42,565 bases of DNA from Pseudomonadota bacterium. Lineage in GTDB: Bacteria > Myxococcota_A > UBA796 > GCA-2862545. Below the pieces are notes generated by a model. The model did no database searches and had not been told where the DNA came from. It saw only the letters and a list, made by a program, of their open reading frames with translations. Numbering within the stretch: position 1 is the stretch's first letter; each line of letters opens with the position of its first letter. Shown piece after piece: positions 35,218 to 42,565 of this stretch. A program made the translations under genes and the position numbers. Location: positions 1-42,565 of the forward strand of contig CANNIZ010000039.1 in NCBI GenBank assembly GCA_947505245.1, written 5' to 3'.

Positions 35218-35318
35218 AGACGCCGCAGCGGTCAAGCCGTCGCGAACTGGACGAAGTCCAGACGCCCGAAGGGCGGGTTCGCGATGATTTGACCGCGCCC
35301 GCGGCGGCATCCAAATGA
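35214..35318 (+). CDS. Possible 34-residue small protein bridging lpd and ogt
   Basis: GTG 35214 overlaps the lpd stop as GTGA and the stop TGA 35316-35318 overlaps the ogt start as ATGA. The frame (start VKTPQRSSRRELDEVQ, then RVRDDLTAPAAASK) is charged and Arg-rich and has no hydrophobic stretch. The precise fit at both ends is what coupled genes in this genome look like, but a short open frame with such edges could arise by chance, and no homologue is known to me. Confidence 0.3.
   Translation: MKTPQRSSRRELDEVQTPEGRVRDDLTAPAAASK
35247..35275 (+). other. Two tandem hairpins with GAA loops between lpd and ogt
   Basis: CTGGAC-GAA-GTCCAG (35247-35261) and CGCCC-GAA-GGGCG (35263-35275) are perfect stems with identical three-base loops, one base apart. 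No T-run follows, so they are not a classic terminator. They could be an mRNA-processing or stabilising element, or lie within the small frame 35214-35318. Confidence 0.45.
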
Positions 35319-35779
35319 GCGGGGTGTCGATCATCGAATCACCCGTCGGCCGTGTCGCCGCACACTCGGACGGGTCCGCCCTCGTGCGGGTCCGTTTCCT
35401 AGGGCCCGACGAGCGTGTGCCCACCACGCCGCCCGACGCGATCTCGCGCGAGGCGGCCGACCAGCTTCACGCCTATTTTTCAGGCGACCTGCGCGTGTTC
35501 GTGCTCAAGCTCGCCCCCAAGGGGACGCCGTTTCAACAGGACGTTTGGCGCGCGCTGCAGACCGTCCCGTACGGCGCAACCACGACCTACGCCGACATCG
35601 CGGAGCGCGTCGGGCGCCCCACCGCCATCCGCGCGGTCGGGGCCGCCAACGGGGCCAACCCGATCGCCATCGTCATCCCGTGCCACCGGATCATCGGCCG
35701 CGACGGGACGCTCACCGGCTATGCCGGCGGCCTCGATCGGAAGCGCGTGCTGCTCGACCTCGAAGCGCGAGCGCGGTGA
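35315..35779 (+). CDS. ogt: Methylated-DNA--protein-cysteine methyltransferase (O6-alkylguanine-DNA alkyltransferase)
   Basis: 154 residues. Removes O6-alkyl groups from guanine by one-time transfer to Cys123 in IPCHRIIG. The DNA-binding helix-turn-helix (TTTYADIAERVGRPTAIRAV) with the Arg finger and the ANGANPIAIV strand are conserved. The short N-terminal domain is degenerate, as in Ogt-type enzymes. It ends with GYAGGLDRKRVLLDLE, a conserved finish. Its last 68 bases overlap the 3' end of the convergent MopE gene. Confidence 0.95.
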   Translation: MSGVSIIESPVGRVAAHSDGSALVRVRFLGPDERVPTTPPDAISREAADQLHAYFSGDLRVFVLKLAPKGTPFQQDVWRALQTVPYGATTTYADIAERVGRPTAIRAVGAANGANPIAIVIPCHRIIGRDGTLTGYAGGLDRKRVLLDLEARAR

Positions 35780-37961
35780 GGAGCGCCGGAAGCAGCCCGC
35801 CCGACCCGCCCGACGCGCAGCCGCACTCCACGCCCGCGCCGCCGAGCCAGGTGGTCACGGCGTCCTCGCCGCCGCAGTTCTCGTCCACGCCGTTGTCCGG
35901 TACGTCTTCGGCGTCGGGAAACAGCATCGGATCGCGGTCATCACAGTCGTCGCCCCCGTCGCACTCCACCGCGAACGCGCCGTCGCCGTCCACGTCGCAC
36001 ACGTCTCGCCCGTCGCAATCCTGGTCGATCGCGTCGTACGGGACCTCGTCGTTGCCCGGCCAGCGTCCGGCGTCCTTGTCGGCGCAGTCGTCGCCCTTGC
36101 ACGAGCCGCCCTTCGCGAGGTGCCCGTCGCCGTCCACGTCACACAGGTCAGCCCCGCTGCAGTCCTGATCGATGCCGTCGTAGGGGATCTCCGCGATGCC
36201 AGGCGCGCGCTTGGCGTCGTTGTCGTCGCAGTCCGTTCCGCCGCACGTGGGCGCGGGATCGCCGTCCCCGTCAACATCGCAGCGGTCCTCCCCGTCGCAG
36301 TCCTGGTCGATGCCATCATCGGGGATCTCGGTCGCGCCGGGGTTGCGGTTCCGATCGCTGTCGTCGCAGTCTTTGGACCGCACGTACCCGTCAAAGTCGA
36401 GGTCATCGTCGGGCGTGCCAGGATCGCAGTCCTCATCGAGCCCGTCGTACGGGATCTCGACGTTGCCGGGGTACTCGCGCGCGTCCTTGTCGTCGCAGTC
36501 GGTCGCGAGGTACGCGCCGTCACCGTCCAGATCGTCGTCGGGCGTCGCCGGATCACAGTCGTCGTCGAGGTCGTCGTACGGGATCTCGACCTTTCCAGGG
36601 TTCATCGCCGGTTCGAGGTCGTCGCAGTCATCGCCGTTCGGGCAGTCCGCCGAGTTGTACCCGTCCTTGTCCACGTCGCACAGGTCCGAGCCGTCGCAGT
36701 CCTGGTCGATGCCGTCCCACGGAGACTCCGTCGCTGCCGGCGAGATCTGCGTGTCTGCGTCATTGCAGTCCCCGCCTTTGGACACAAACCCCGCAGGCGG
36801 GGCACAGGCCGCCAGCGCACCGTCGGCGCCGTAGCCGTCTTTGTCGGCGTCCACGTGCCAGTCCGTCGGGCCACGCACCTGCGCATCCCCGTCGTCGCAG
36901 TCGAGGAACCCGACGAGGCCGTCAACATCACCATCCGCCCACAACAGGGCGTCCGCCGCCGGTCCCCCCGTCGCGCCAACGTCGCTCCGCGTGCCGTCGA
37001 GGTCCAGCACGGCGGGGTCACCCGCGTTGAACACCGGGCTCACCGCGCGTGGAAACATGGCTGTAGCGTCACAGGTACCCAGGATGTACCCTCGCAACTC
37101 TGGATCCGTGCCGGTGACGTTCGTGGCGTCCGCGACGAATCCCGAAGTCGGCGCGCCGACGCTCTCGAACAACCAGTTGTAGCGAAACGACGGCGTGCCC
37201 GAGTCGGCGCGCACGGCCGCCCCGGGGCCCGCGCTCGCGACGAAAAGGTTGTTGAACACCGAAGGCGCGCCGTTTGAAACGAGCGCCGAGCCCTGCACAC
37301 GTGCGGCGTTTCCGTAGAACGTGTTGTTCGAAACGCGCGTCCCGAGAGCGACAGCACCGAGCCAGATCCCGCCGCCCCGGTCGTTCGCGAACCCGTCGAT
37401 GAACGTGTTGTTTCGTACATCCGCGAGGCCGCCATTCGCGACGTAGACCGCGGCCCCACGCCCAACGGGCGACGTCGCGTCCCCCTCACAGAACGTCGTC
37501 CCGTCGATCGATACATCCGAGCCGAGGCCAGCCCAGACGGCCGAACCCTCGGACGCCGAATTCGCGACGAACGTGCTCCCGGCGACGTGAACCACCGCGT
37601 TCGCGTCGACAAACAGCCCACCCCCCTGCGACGCGAGACCGCCCGTCACGGTACACGCCGTCAACGTGAGGTCAGCGCCCGCGCCGAGCGTCACGCCGCG
37701 CGCGTTGCCGTCGCCGTCGATCTCCACGCCCGAGACGGTGACAACGACGCCCGGCGCGACGTCGAACACCTCGGACGCGGACGCCCCCGCGCGGATCACC
37801 ACCGTCCCGCCCGCGCCGACGACCACGAGCGCGTGTGGCACCGCGACGTGCTCGACGTACGTCTGGGCGTGGATCACGATTCGATCGTTTGGCGCCGACG
37901 CGGCGATCGCGTCCGAGATCGTCGAATAGGTCTGCGTCGGGCCGACCGCGAGGTCGCTCAT
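35712..37961 (-). CDS. Beta-helix protein with MopE repeats and C-terminal sorting-type tail
   Basis: 749 residues from the ATG at 37961, chosen because it overlaps the kinase stop (ATGA). GTG 37970 would add three residues. No N-terminal signal peptide: the protein opens directly in a right-handed parallel beta-helix (about 8-290; NNTFIDGFANDRGGGIWLG, NNTFYGNAARVQGSALVSN). Residues about 335-695 hold about eight MopE-type units (EIPYDGIDQDCSGADLCDVD). The C-terminus has CGCASGGSGG, a Leu/Ala stretch (LLPALLTALALRG) and an Arg-rich end, resembling MYXO-CTERM surface-sorting tails. A tail of this kind without a Sec signal is unusual. The 3' end overlaps ogt by 68 bases. Confidence 0.8.
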   Translation of the reverse strand: MSDLAVGPTQTYSTISDAIAASAPNDRIVIHAQTYVEHVAVPHALVVVGAGGTVVIRAGASASEVFDVAPGVVVTVSGVEIDGDGNARGVTLGAGADLTLTACTVTGGLASQGGGLFVDANAVVHVAGSTFVANSASEGSAVWAGLGSDVSIDGTTFCEGDATSPVGRGAAVYVANGGLADVRNNTFIDGFANDRGGGIWLGAVALGTRVSNNTFYGNAARVQGSALVSNGAPSVFNNLFVASAGPGAAVRADSGTPSFRYNWLFESVGAPTSGFVADATNVTGTDPELRGYILGTCDATAMFPRAVSPVFNAGDPAVLDLDGTRSDVGATGGPAADALLWADGDVDGLVGFLDCDDGDAQVRGPTDWHVDADKDGYGADGALAACAPPAGFVSKGGDCNDADTQISPAATESPWDGIDQDCDGSDLCDVDKDGYNSADCPNGDDCDDLEPAMNPGKVEIPYDDLDDDCDPATPDDDLDGDGAYLATDCDDKDAREYPGNVEIPYDGLDEDCDPGTPDDDLDFDGYVRSKDCDDSDRNRNPGATEIPDDGIDQDCDGEDRCDVDGDGDPAPTCGGTDCDDNDAKRAPGIAEIPYDGIDQDCSGADLCDVDGDGHLAKGGSCKGDDCADKDAGRWPGNDEVPYDAIDQDCDGRDVCDVDGDGAFAVECDGGDDCDDRDPMLFPDAEDVPDNGVDENCGGEDAVTTWLGGAGVECGCASGGSGGLLPALLTALALRGRAARASDRGRRHSR

Positions 37962-39670
37962 CGCGCACACCGGAACGCGGTGAACATGTTCGCCTCGCTC
38001 CGACGTACGGCCTTCGAAGCGACTCCATCATACCGCTGCCAGGCGGGCTTTCCCTCGGCGACGCGCCACTCCTGAATGACGCCTGACGCGTCGGACCACG
38101 TCGCGGGCTCGGCGTCGAGCGGCGCGAGCCCCCCTCGAGGACGGCACATCGCGTCTGCGGCCGCCCACGTCACCCCGGCGGCCGTGGCCGCGGCGTCCGG
38201 CGGCGTCGTGCCCTGCCAGCCCCACAGGTAGTTCTCGTCGGCGCGCGAGTCGGCCCGCGCGGCGTCAGGCGCCCAATCGGGGTGGTCGGCGAGCCAACGG
38301 GCGAACTCACCGGCGGTGACGAGCTTTCCGGCTTTGGACTTCACCACCGGCGGCTTTGCAGCGTCCGGCGGACGCGGGTCACCGAGCGGCTTGACCGCGT
38401 CGGGCGGCTTTTCCTTGGGGACGTCGACGACGGCGGCCGGAGCAGGCGGGGGGTCCACCGCGATCGGGGGCTCGACCGGCACCTCGCCGAGCGGCACGGC
38501 GGGTGGCAACGTGACCGCAGCGATGGCCGGGGGATCCTGGGGAACGACCGCAGCCGCGACGGCGGCGGTGCGCGGCTCGAACGCGCCGACCTTCCACAGC
38601 GCGAGCCCCAACGCGAGCGCGCCGACCACGACGACGGACGCGCCAGCGGTGGCGGCCACGCCCACGGCGATCCGTTTGGTGGTGGTACCGGTCGACGACG
38701 CGAGGCCCACGACGTTGTTGATCTGCGAGCCCTCGGCGAGCACCGCCCCCGACAGCGTGTCGTCGACGATGCGCGGGCGAACCTTCAACAATTGCGTGAC
38801 GACGGGGTCGCTCCATTCGGCGAGCCAGGGCCCCGTCATGGTGAGGCGCACCGTGCGCAACGCGCGCTCGACCTCCTTCGCGTTCGGACGCGCCTCTGGA
38901 TCGTACTGGAGCATCTGAGCGACCACGTCGCTCGCCGGGGACAACTCAGGCGCCATCTGCAGCGCGCTCCCGAGCGCACGTGCCACGTGCTCGACGTGCT
39001 TCTGGCGGTCCACGAACGTGCGCCCGACGCGCTTTCCCATCATCAGTTCGAGCGCGACGATGGCGAGGGCGTAGATGTCCGCCTCGGGCCCCGTGTGGCC
39101 CTCGAACCGCTCCGGCGCCATGTACCCGGGCGTGCCGAGCACCATCGACTGCGTCTCGGACTCGCGCTCGTCGAAGTTCGCGTGGGCGATGCCGAAGTCG
39201 AGCAGCTTCACCTCGCCGTGCCGCGTGATCTGGATGTTCGCGGGCTTGATGTCGCGATGCACGAGCTTGAGGGGCTGCCCGTCGATGTTGGTCGAGTGGT
39301 ACGCGACGTTGAGCGCGCCCGCGACCTCCCCGATCATCTCGATCACGACAGAGGCGGGTATCGGCCCCGATCGAAGCGCGTCGAGGAGCGAGATCCCTTC
39401 GACGAACTCGGCGACGAGCGCCCACCGGCTCCCGATCTGAACGAGCCCGTCCACCTGCAGGATCGAGCGGTGCCGCACCCGACCGAGGAGCCGCGCCTCG
39501 TCCCGAAGGCGGGAGACCGTGTCCGGCGTGGCGCTGGCCTTCTCGTTCAGGATCTTGACGGCAACGACCTTCGTAAATCCGCCTTCTCCCTCCAACGTAG
39601 CGCGGTACACGGTGCCGAATGCACCGCGACCGATCGCCTCATGGATACGATATCGACGAACCGAGGGCAC
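37958..39670 (-). CDS. Hanks-type Ser/Thr protein kinase with Pro-rich linker and compact FGE-like domain
   Basis: 570 residues from GTG 39670 (GGAG upstream). Kinase domain 7-275: glycine loop GRGAFGTVY, Lys39 (VAVKIL), catalytic Asp140 (HRDIKPANIQ), DFG Asp158, and the APE motif (YMAPERF). A transmembrane helix (about 338-362, VAATAGASVVVVGALALG) is followed by a Pro/Ala/Val linker of about 90 residues and a C-terminal region (about 455-570: ENYLWGWQGTTPPDAAATAA, GVTWAAADAMC, TAFRCAR) that resembles a shortened formylglycine-generating-enzyme/SUMF1 fold. Myxobacterial-type kinases often carry such extracytoplasmic modules. The catalytic cysteines of true FGE are not evident. It is coupled to the beta-helix gene and divergent from the outer-membrane gene at 39704. 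Confidence 0.92.
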   Translation of the reverse strand: MPSVRRYRIHEAIGRGAFGTVYRATLEGEGGFTKVVAVKILNEKASATPDTVSRLRDEARLLGRVRHRSILQVDGLVQIGSRWALVAEFVEGISLLDALRSGPIPASVVIEMIGEVAGALNVAYHSTNIDGQPLKLVHRDIKPANIQITRHGEVKLLDFGIAHANFDERESETQSMVLGTPGYMAPERFEGHTGPEADIYALAIVALELMMGKRVGRTFVDRQKHVEHVARALGSALQMAPELSPASDVVAQMLQYDPEARPNAKEVERALRTVRLTMTGPWLAEWSDPVVTQLLKVRPRIVDDTLSGAVLAEGSQINNVVGLASSTGTTTKRIAVGVAATAGASVVVVGALALGLALWKVGAFEPRTAAVAAAVVPQDPPAIAAVTLPPAVPLGEVPVEPPIAVDPPPAPAAVVDVPKEKPPDAVKPLGDPRPPDAAKPPVVKSKAGKLVTAGEFARWLADHPDWAPDAARADSRADENYLWGWQGTTPPDAAATAAGVTWAAADAMCRPRGGLAPLDAEPATWSDASGVIQEWRVAEGKPAWQRYDGVASKAVRRSEANMFTAFRCAR

Positions 39671-39688
39671 GTGCGTCTCCGCGACGGG

Positions 39689-39694
39689 TAGACT
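39689..39694 (+). promoter_or_regulatory. Putative -10 element TAGACT upstream of the 39704 gene
   Basis: TAGACT ends nine bases before the ATG at 39704, the same geometry as the TAGGCT box at 20061. The gap to the divergent kinase gene is only 33 bases, so a leaderless start would suit the space. The kinase ribosome binding site lies in the same interval on the other strand. No -35 box is visible. Confidence 0.3.
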
Positions 39695-39703
39695 ATCAGA
39701 CCG

Positions 39704-42565
39704 ATGAGGGGTTCGATGGTCGGCGTAGCCGGCGTTTTTTTTGTCTCGACCGAGGCGCGCGCCGAGCCTGACGCGGCGTCGGTGGCCGCCCCACCCGATG
39801 GCGACCAGCTGCTGGACCCTCGGTGGGGCTGGGTCGCGCCTCCCGCCGAGGCCACCGCCGGCGTCGGCGTGTCGTATGCAGCCACCCCGATGGTACGCCG
39901 CGTCACCGACGACGACAACCGCTCCGAGGAGGCCATCCTCGGAGACCTGCTGGCGCTCGAGGTCGGCGCCGCCTTCGCTCCATCACGACGCGTCGCTGTC
40001 GCGGTTCACGCGCCGCTCTTCGTGTTCGCGGGCGGCGTGGATGGCCCCGCGGGCCCTGCCCTCGGCGACGTCCACCTGTGGGTGCCCGTCGCGCTCGTGG
40101 CGTCGGACACGGCGAACGTTTCGCTGTTGCCGTCGCTGGGCCTGCCTACCGGGCGCGCTGCCAGCCACCTCGGCGCCGGCACACCCACCGCTGAGCTGCT
40201 GCTCAGCGGCTCCCTCACCGCCGGCGTGGTTCGCGCCTGGGGCGCCGCCGGGCTTCGCTACGAACCGGACGGGGCGAACGACGGTCCCGTCCCTCGCGCC
40301 GCGGCCACCGCGGGCGTCGGCGTGGCCCCCGTCAGCTGGCTCGGCTTCCTCGCCGAGGCCCGCCTCGCTGCGACGTTGCCGGGCACGGCGGCGATCCGCC
40401 AGGTGCCAGGAGAGGTCCGGCTCGGCGTGCGAGGCGTCGCGTCCCCGCGCCTGAACTTGCAGGTCGGCGCGGCTCGCGCGGTGTCGTCGGGCGTCGGCGC
40501 GTCCGCCCTCCGCGTCGACGGAGGCGTCGTGTTGCGCCTCGGACCGCTCCCACACGAGGAGGTCGCGCCAGTGGTCGCGCGGATCGCTACCGTGGTCGCG
40601 CGCGATCCCGCCGGGCATCTGGTACGGGGCGCCGTCGTCGCCGTCGACGGCGACACGGTTGGGACGACCGACGCCCTTGGCAGCGTCACGCTCGACAAGC
40701 CCGCGGATCTCGGCGCCGTGATCACCGTGTCACGCGACGACCTCGGCACCAGCATGGTGAGCGTCACCGACGGCGTGGCGAACGCGATCGTCGCGTGGCG
40801 CGAGGTGCCGCTCGAGCTGCGGGTGACCGGCCCCGACGGGCGTCTGATCCCCGACGCCCACGTCACGTTCGACGGCCTCGCAGCGCAACCGCTCGCAAAG
40901 ACCGACGACGTCGGGACGCTCACGTACCTGCTCGGCGTGGGCGATTACGCCGTCACGATCGACGCCCCCGGCCTCGGCGCCCAGACGCGCACCGTGAGCG
41001 TGGCCCCCGGTCGCACCGAACACCTCGCGATCGACGCGATCCTGGCGCCTGCGACGGGCACCGAGCGCATCACGCTCGCGCTTACGACCCCGGATGGTCA
41101 CCCCGTCGAGGGCGCGTTCGTCGCGATGGACGGCGCGGCCTACGGCAACACGTCGTCGGGTGGTTCGCTCGTCGTGCAGGGCCTCGCCGCGGGTCCGCGC
41201 CGGCTCGTGGTGTCGCACGAGTCCCACGTGCTCACCTCCGCCACGGTGACGTCGCCGGAGGAGCGCCTCGTGCTCGCGTGGGTCCCCGGCACCGTCGTGG
41301 TCGCCGTGCGCGGCCCCGACGGGCCGATCGGCGACGCGCTGGCGGCGTTTGACGGCCCGACGCGCCTGATCCCGGTGCCGCTCGGGCCCGGCGGCGAGCG
41401 CGCGTTTCAGTTGCGCGACGGGGCGTGGACGACGCTCGTCTCGTCGGCTGCGCTGGGCAGCCAGCAGCGCCGGTTCCAGGTCAGCACCGAAGGCGGCGCG
41501 CAGCGCGTTGACATCGTGCTCGCTCCCGACGAGCGAGGGCCTTCCTCCCTGCTCCTCGACGTCCGCGACCTCGACGGGCTGCCGATCGCCGGGGCCCACC
41601 TCGCGCTCGACGACGACGATCTCGGCACCACGACGAACCTCGGCGCGCTCGAAGCGCTCGACCTCGACGCCGGCCCGCGCCACCTCGCGCTCACCGCCGA
41701 CGGGCTCGAGCCGCAGGAGCGCGATGTCACGCTCGTGGCGGGTCCGAACCGCGCAGAGGCGCGCATGCGCTGGCTCCCCGGCACCGTCGAGGTCGTGGTC
41801 CGCGACGACCGCGGCGAGGCCGTCAACGCCACGATCGCGTGGACCGGCCCCGGAACCGTACCGGCGAGCCCGACCGGCGACGACGGAGCGCTGCGCGTCC
41901 ACCTCGAGCCCGGGACGTGGCGGATGTTGGTCTCGTCGCCCGACTACGGCGCCCAGACCCGGACGCTCCTCGTCCCGGCTGACAACAACGGCGCGCGGCT
42001 CGTGGTCGAGGCGCGGCTCACCCCGCCTGACACGGACGACGCCACCCTCGCGTTCGCGGTCGTCGACAGCCTCGGGCTGCCCGTGCCCGACGCGGAAGTC
42101 GCGCTCGACGGCGACCCGCTCGGCAAGACCTCGACGAGCGGCGATCTCACGGTCGGAGGCCTCGGCTCCGGGCGGCACACCATCACGGTGGCGGCGCACG
42201 CCCTCGCCCCCGCCACGATGAAGGCGACCGCGCGCAGCGCCGCGACGGTCGCGGTGCCGGTCGCGCTCGCGTGGGCCCCGGGGGCCGTGCAGACCACCGT
42301 CGTCGACCCCGCCGGCGCCGCCGTCAAAGGCGCGCTCGTCGCGGCGAGCGGGGCTTCCATCCTGCCTCCGGCGCAGACGGACGCCGCCGGGCATCGCCGC
42401 CTCGCGCTCGCGCCCGGCGACTGGTGGCTGCTCGCGTCCGCTCCGTCGTTCGCGCCCGCGCAGCAGCGCGTCACCGTACCTCCCGAGGCGGGCCTCACCG
42501 AGGTGGTCGTCGCGTTGCGCGCGGCGGACCCCGAGCGCGCGCAGACGGTGGTGCGCGTGTTCGAC
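39704..42565 (+). CDS. Outer-membrane-type protein with tandem carboxypeptidase-regulatory-like Ig repeats (3' end outside the window)
   Basis: 954 codons remain open to the window end, so the C-terminus is missing. Start ATG 39704 gives MRGSMVGVAGVFFVSTEARA as a signal peptide. ATG 39716 (AGGGG four bases upstream) is the alternative. Residues about 45-300 alternate short amphipathic strands (VGVSYAATPM, ALEVGAAFAPSRRVAVAVHA, HLWVPVALVAS, LSGSLTAGVVRAWGAAG) and look like an outer-membrane beta-barrel. From about residue 305 there are at least eight Ig-like units of about 80 residues with D-x-x-G-x-P-V-x-G-A-x-V-x-x-D-G and a LAPG or LAAGPRRL turn, as in CarboxypepD_reg domains. A C-terminal OmpA-like domain beyond the window is plausible but not visible. 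Confidence 0.8.
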   Translation, partial: MRGSMVGVAGVFFVSTEARAEPDAASVAAPPDGDQLLDPRWGWVAPPAEATAGVGVSYAATPMVRRVTDDDNRSEEAILGDLLALEVGAAFAPSRRVAVAVHAPLFVFAGGVDGPAGPALGDVHLWVPVALVASDTANVSLLPSLGLPTGRAASHLGAGTPTAELLLSGSLTAGVVRAWGAAGLRYEPDGANDGPVPRAAATAGVGVAPVSWLGFLAEARLAATLPGTAAIRQVPGEVRLGVRGVASPRLNLQVGAARAVSSGVGASALRVDGGVVLRLGPLPHEEVAPVVARIATVVARDPAGHLVRGAVVAVDGDTVGTTDALGSVTLDKPADLGAVITVSRDDLGTSMVSVTDGVANAIVAWREVPLELRVTGPDGRLIPDAHVTFDGLAAQPLAKTDDVGTLTYLLGVGDYAVTIDAPGLGAQTRTVSVAPGRTEHLAIDAILAPATGTERITLALTTPDGHPVEGAFVAMDGAAYGNTSSGGSLVVQGLAAGPRRLVVSHESHVLTSATVTSPEERLVLAWVPGTVVVAVRGPDGPIGDALAAFDGPTRLIPVPLGPGGERAFQLRDGAWTTLVSSAALGSQQRRFQVSTEGGAQRVDIVLAPDERGPSSLLLDVRDLDGLPIAGAHLALDDDDLGTTTNLGALEALDLDAGPRHLALTADGLEPQERDVTLVAGPNRAEARMRWLPGTVEVVVRDDRGEAVNATIAWTGPGTVPASPTGDDGALRVHLEPGTWRMLVSSPDYGAQTRTLLVPADNNGARLVVEARLTPPDTDDATLAFAVVDSLGLPVPDAEVALDGDPLGKTSTSGDLTVGGLGSGRHTITVAAHALAPATMKATARSAATVAVPVALAWAPGAVQTTVVDPAGAAVKGALVAASGASILPPAQTDAAGHRRLALAPGDWWLLASAPSFAPAQQRVTVPPEAGLTEVVVALRAADPERAQTVVRVFD
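41059..42565 (+). repeat. Alternating two-type Ig-like repeat array (super-repeat of about 160 codons)
   Basis: Units beginning at about 41059, 41543 and 42039 share one pattern (for example VDSLGLPVPDAEVALDGDPL, then GPR-L or GRH-I turns). Each is followed by a second type that opens with a Trp-containing PG-V motif (LAWVPGTVVVAV, RWLPGTVEVVV, LAWAPGAVQTTV). The A-B alternation has a period of about 484-496 bases and continues beyond the window edge. Confidence 0.6.

Noticed and set aside
35415..37277. A 620-codon plus-strand frame opposite the beta-helix/MopE gene
   Set aside because: Same Val/Arg-rich shadow pattern as above, running out of frame through ogt.

Overview
The window is very GC-rich, densely coding DNA from a Gram-negative bacterium, most likely a Myxococcota-type (former deltaproteobacterial) predator or saprophyte. 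The lineage call is an inference. It rests on several multi-repeat MopE-type 'putative metal-binding motif' proteins, a D/T-rich lipoprotein stalk with pre-peptidase C-terminal type domains, a Hanks-type Ser/Thr kinase fused to a formylglycine-generating-enzyme-like domain, a C-terminal tail resembling MYXO-CTERM, and the abundance of secreted Ig-like proteins. Gene spacing is minimal: many neighbours overlap as ATGA or GTGA, and no gap without a gene exceeds 300 bases.

Layout. 1-4514 (+): the end of a secreted PKD/beta-propeller protein, then a two-subunit M16 zinc protease pair. 4518-7508 (-): a large MopE/FG-GAP lipoprotein. 7619-13529 (+): a membrane-anchored coiled-coil protein, NADP isocitrate dehydrogenase (icd), an acidic-stalk lipoprotein and a PAS-rich hybrid histidine kinase. 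13645-18825 (+): a YceI protein, a LysR regulator, a NicO-type nickel/cobalt permease and a complete CbiM-PDGLE-CbiQ-CbiO ECF nickel/cobalt importer. 18857-19888 (+): GDP-mannose 4,6-dehydratase. 19933-20007 (-): tRNA-Val(CAC) with its own promoter and terminator. 20076-23628 (+): a five-gene membrane operon built around two different SPFH (band-7) proteins. 23625-26560 (-): two helical-repeat proteins and the ABC-F ATPase YbiT. 26672-28530 (+): a secreted hypothetical protein, then a highly codon-biased Ig-like lipoprotein with a structured leader and a strong terminator. 28683-35217 (+): the pyruvate dehydrogenase operon pdhA-pdhB-pdhC-lpd. 35315-35779 (+): an O6-methylguanine-DNA methyltransferase. 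35712-39670 (-): a beta-helix/MopE protein preceded by a Ser/Thr kinase. 39704 to the window end (+): an outer-membrane-type protein with alternating Ig-like repeats, cut by the window edge.

The most interesting element is inside the pyruvate dehydrogenase operon. Between pdhC and lpd sits a two-gene cassette, an ABC/AAA-type ATPase (32046-33275) and an HNH-family nuclease (33272-33832). It is translationally coupled to lpd and lower in GC than its neighbours. By architecture it resembles Septu-like (PtuA/PtuB) anti-phage pairs, here wired into a central-metabolism operon. Other points worth checking are a 34-codon reading frame that exactly bridges lpd and ogt, the five-gene SPFH operon, a hairpin that buries the ribosome binding site of the M16 protease, probable leaderless genes preceded by a TAGGCT box, and an unassigned structured RNA leader at 27840-27916.
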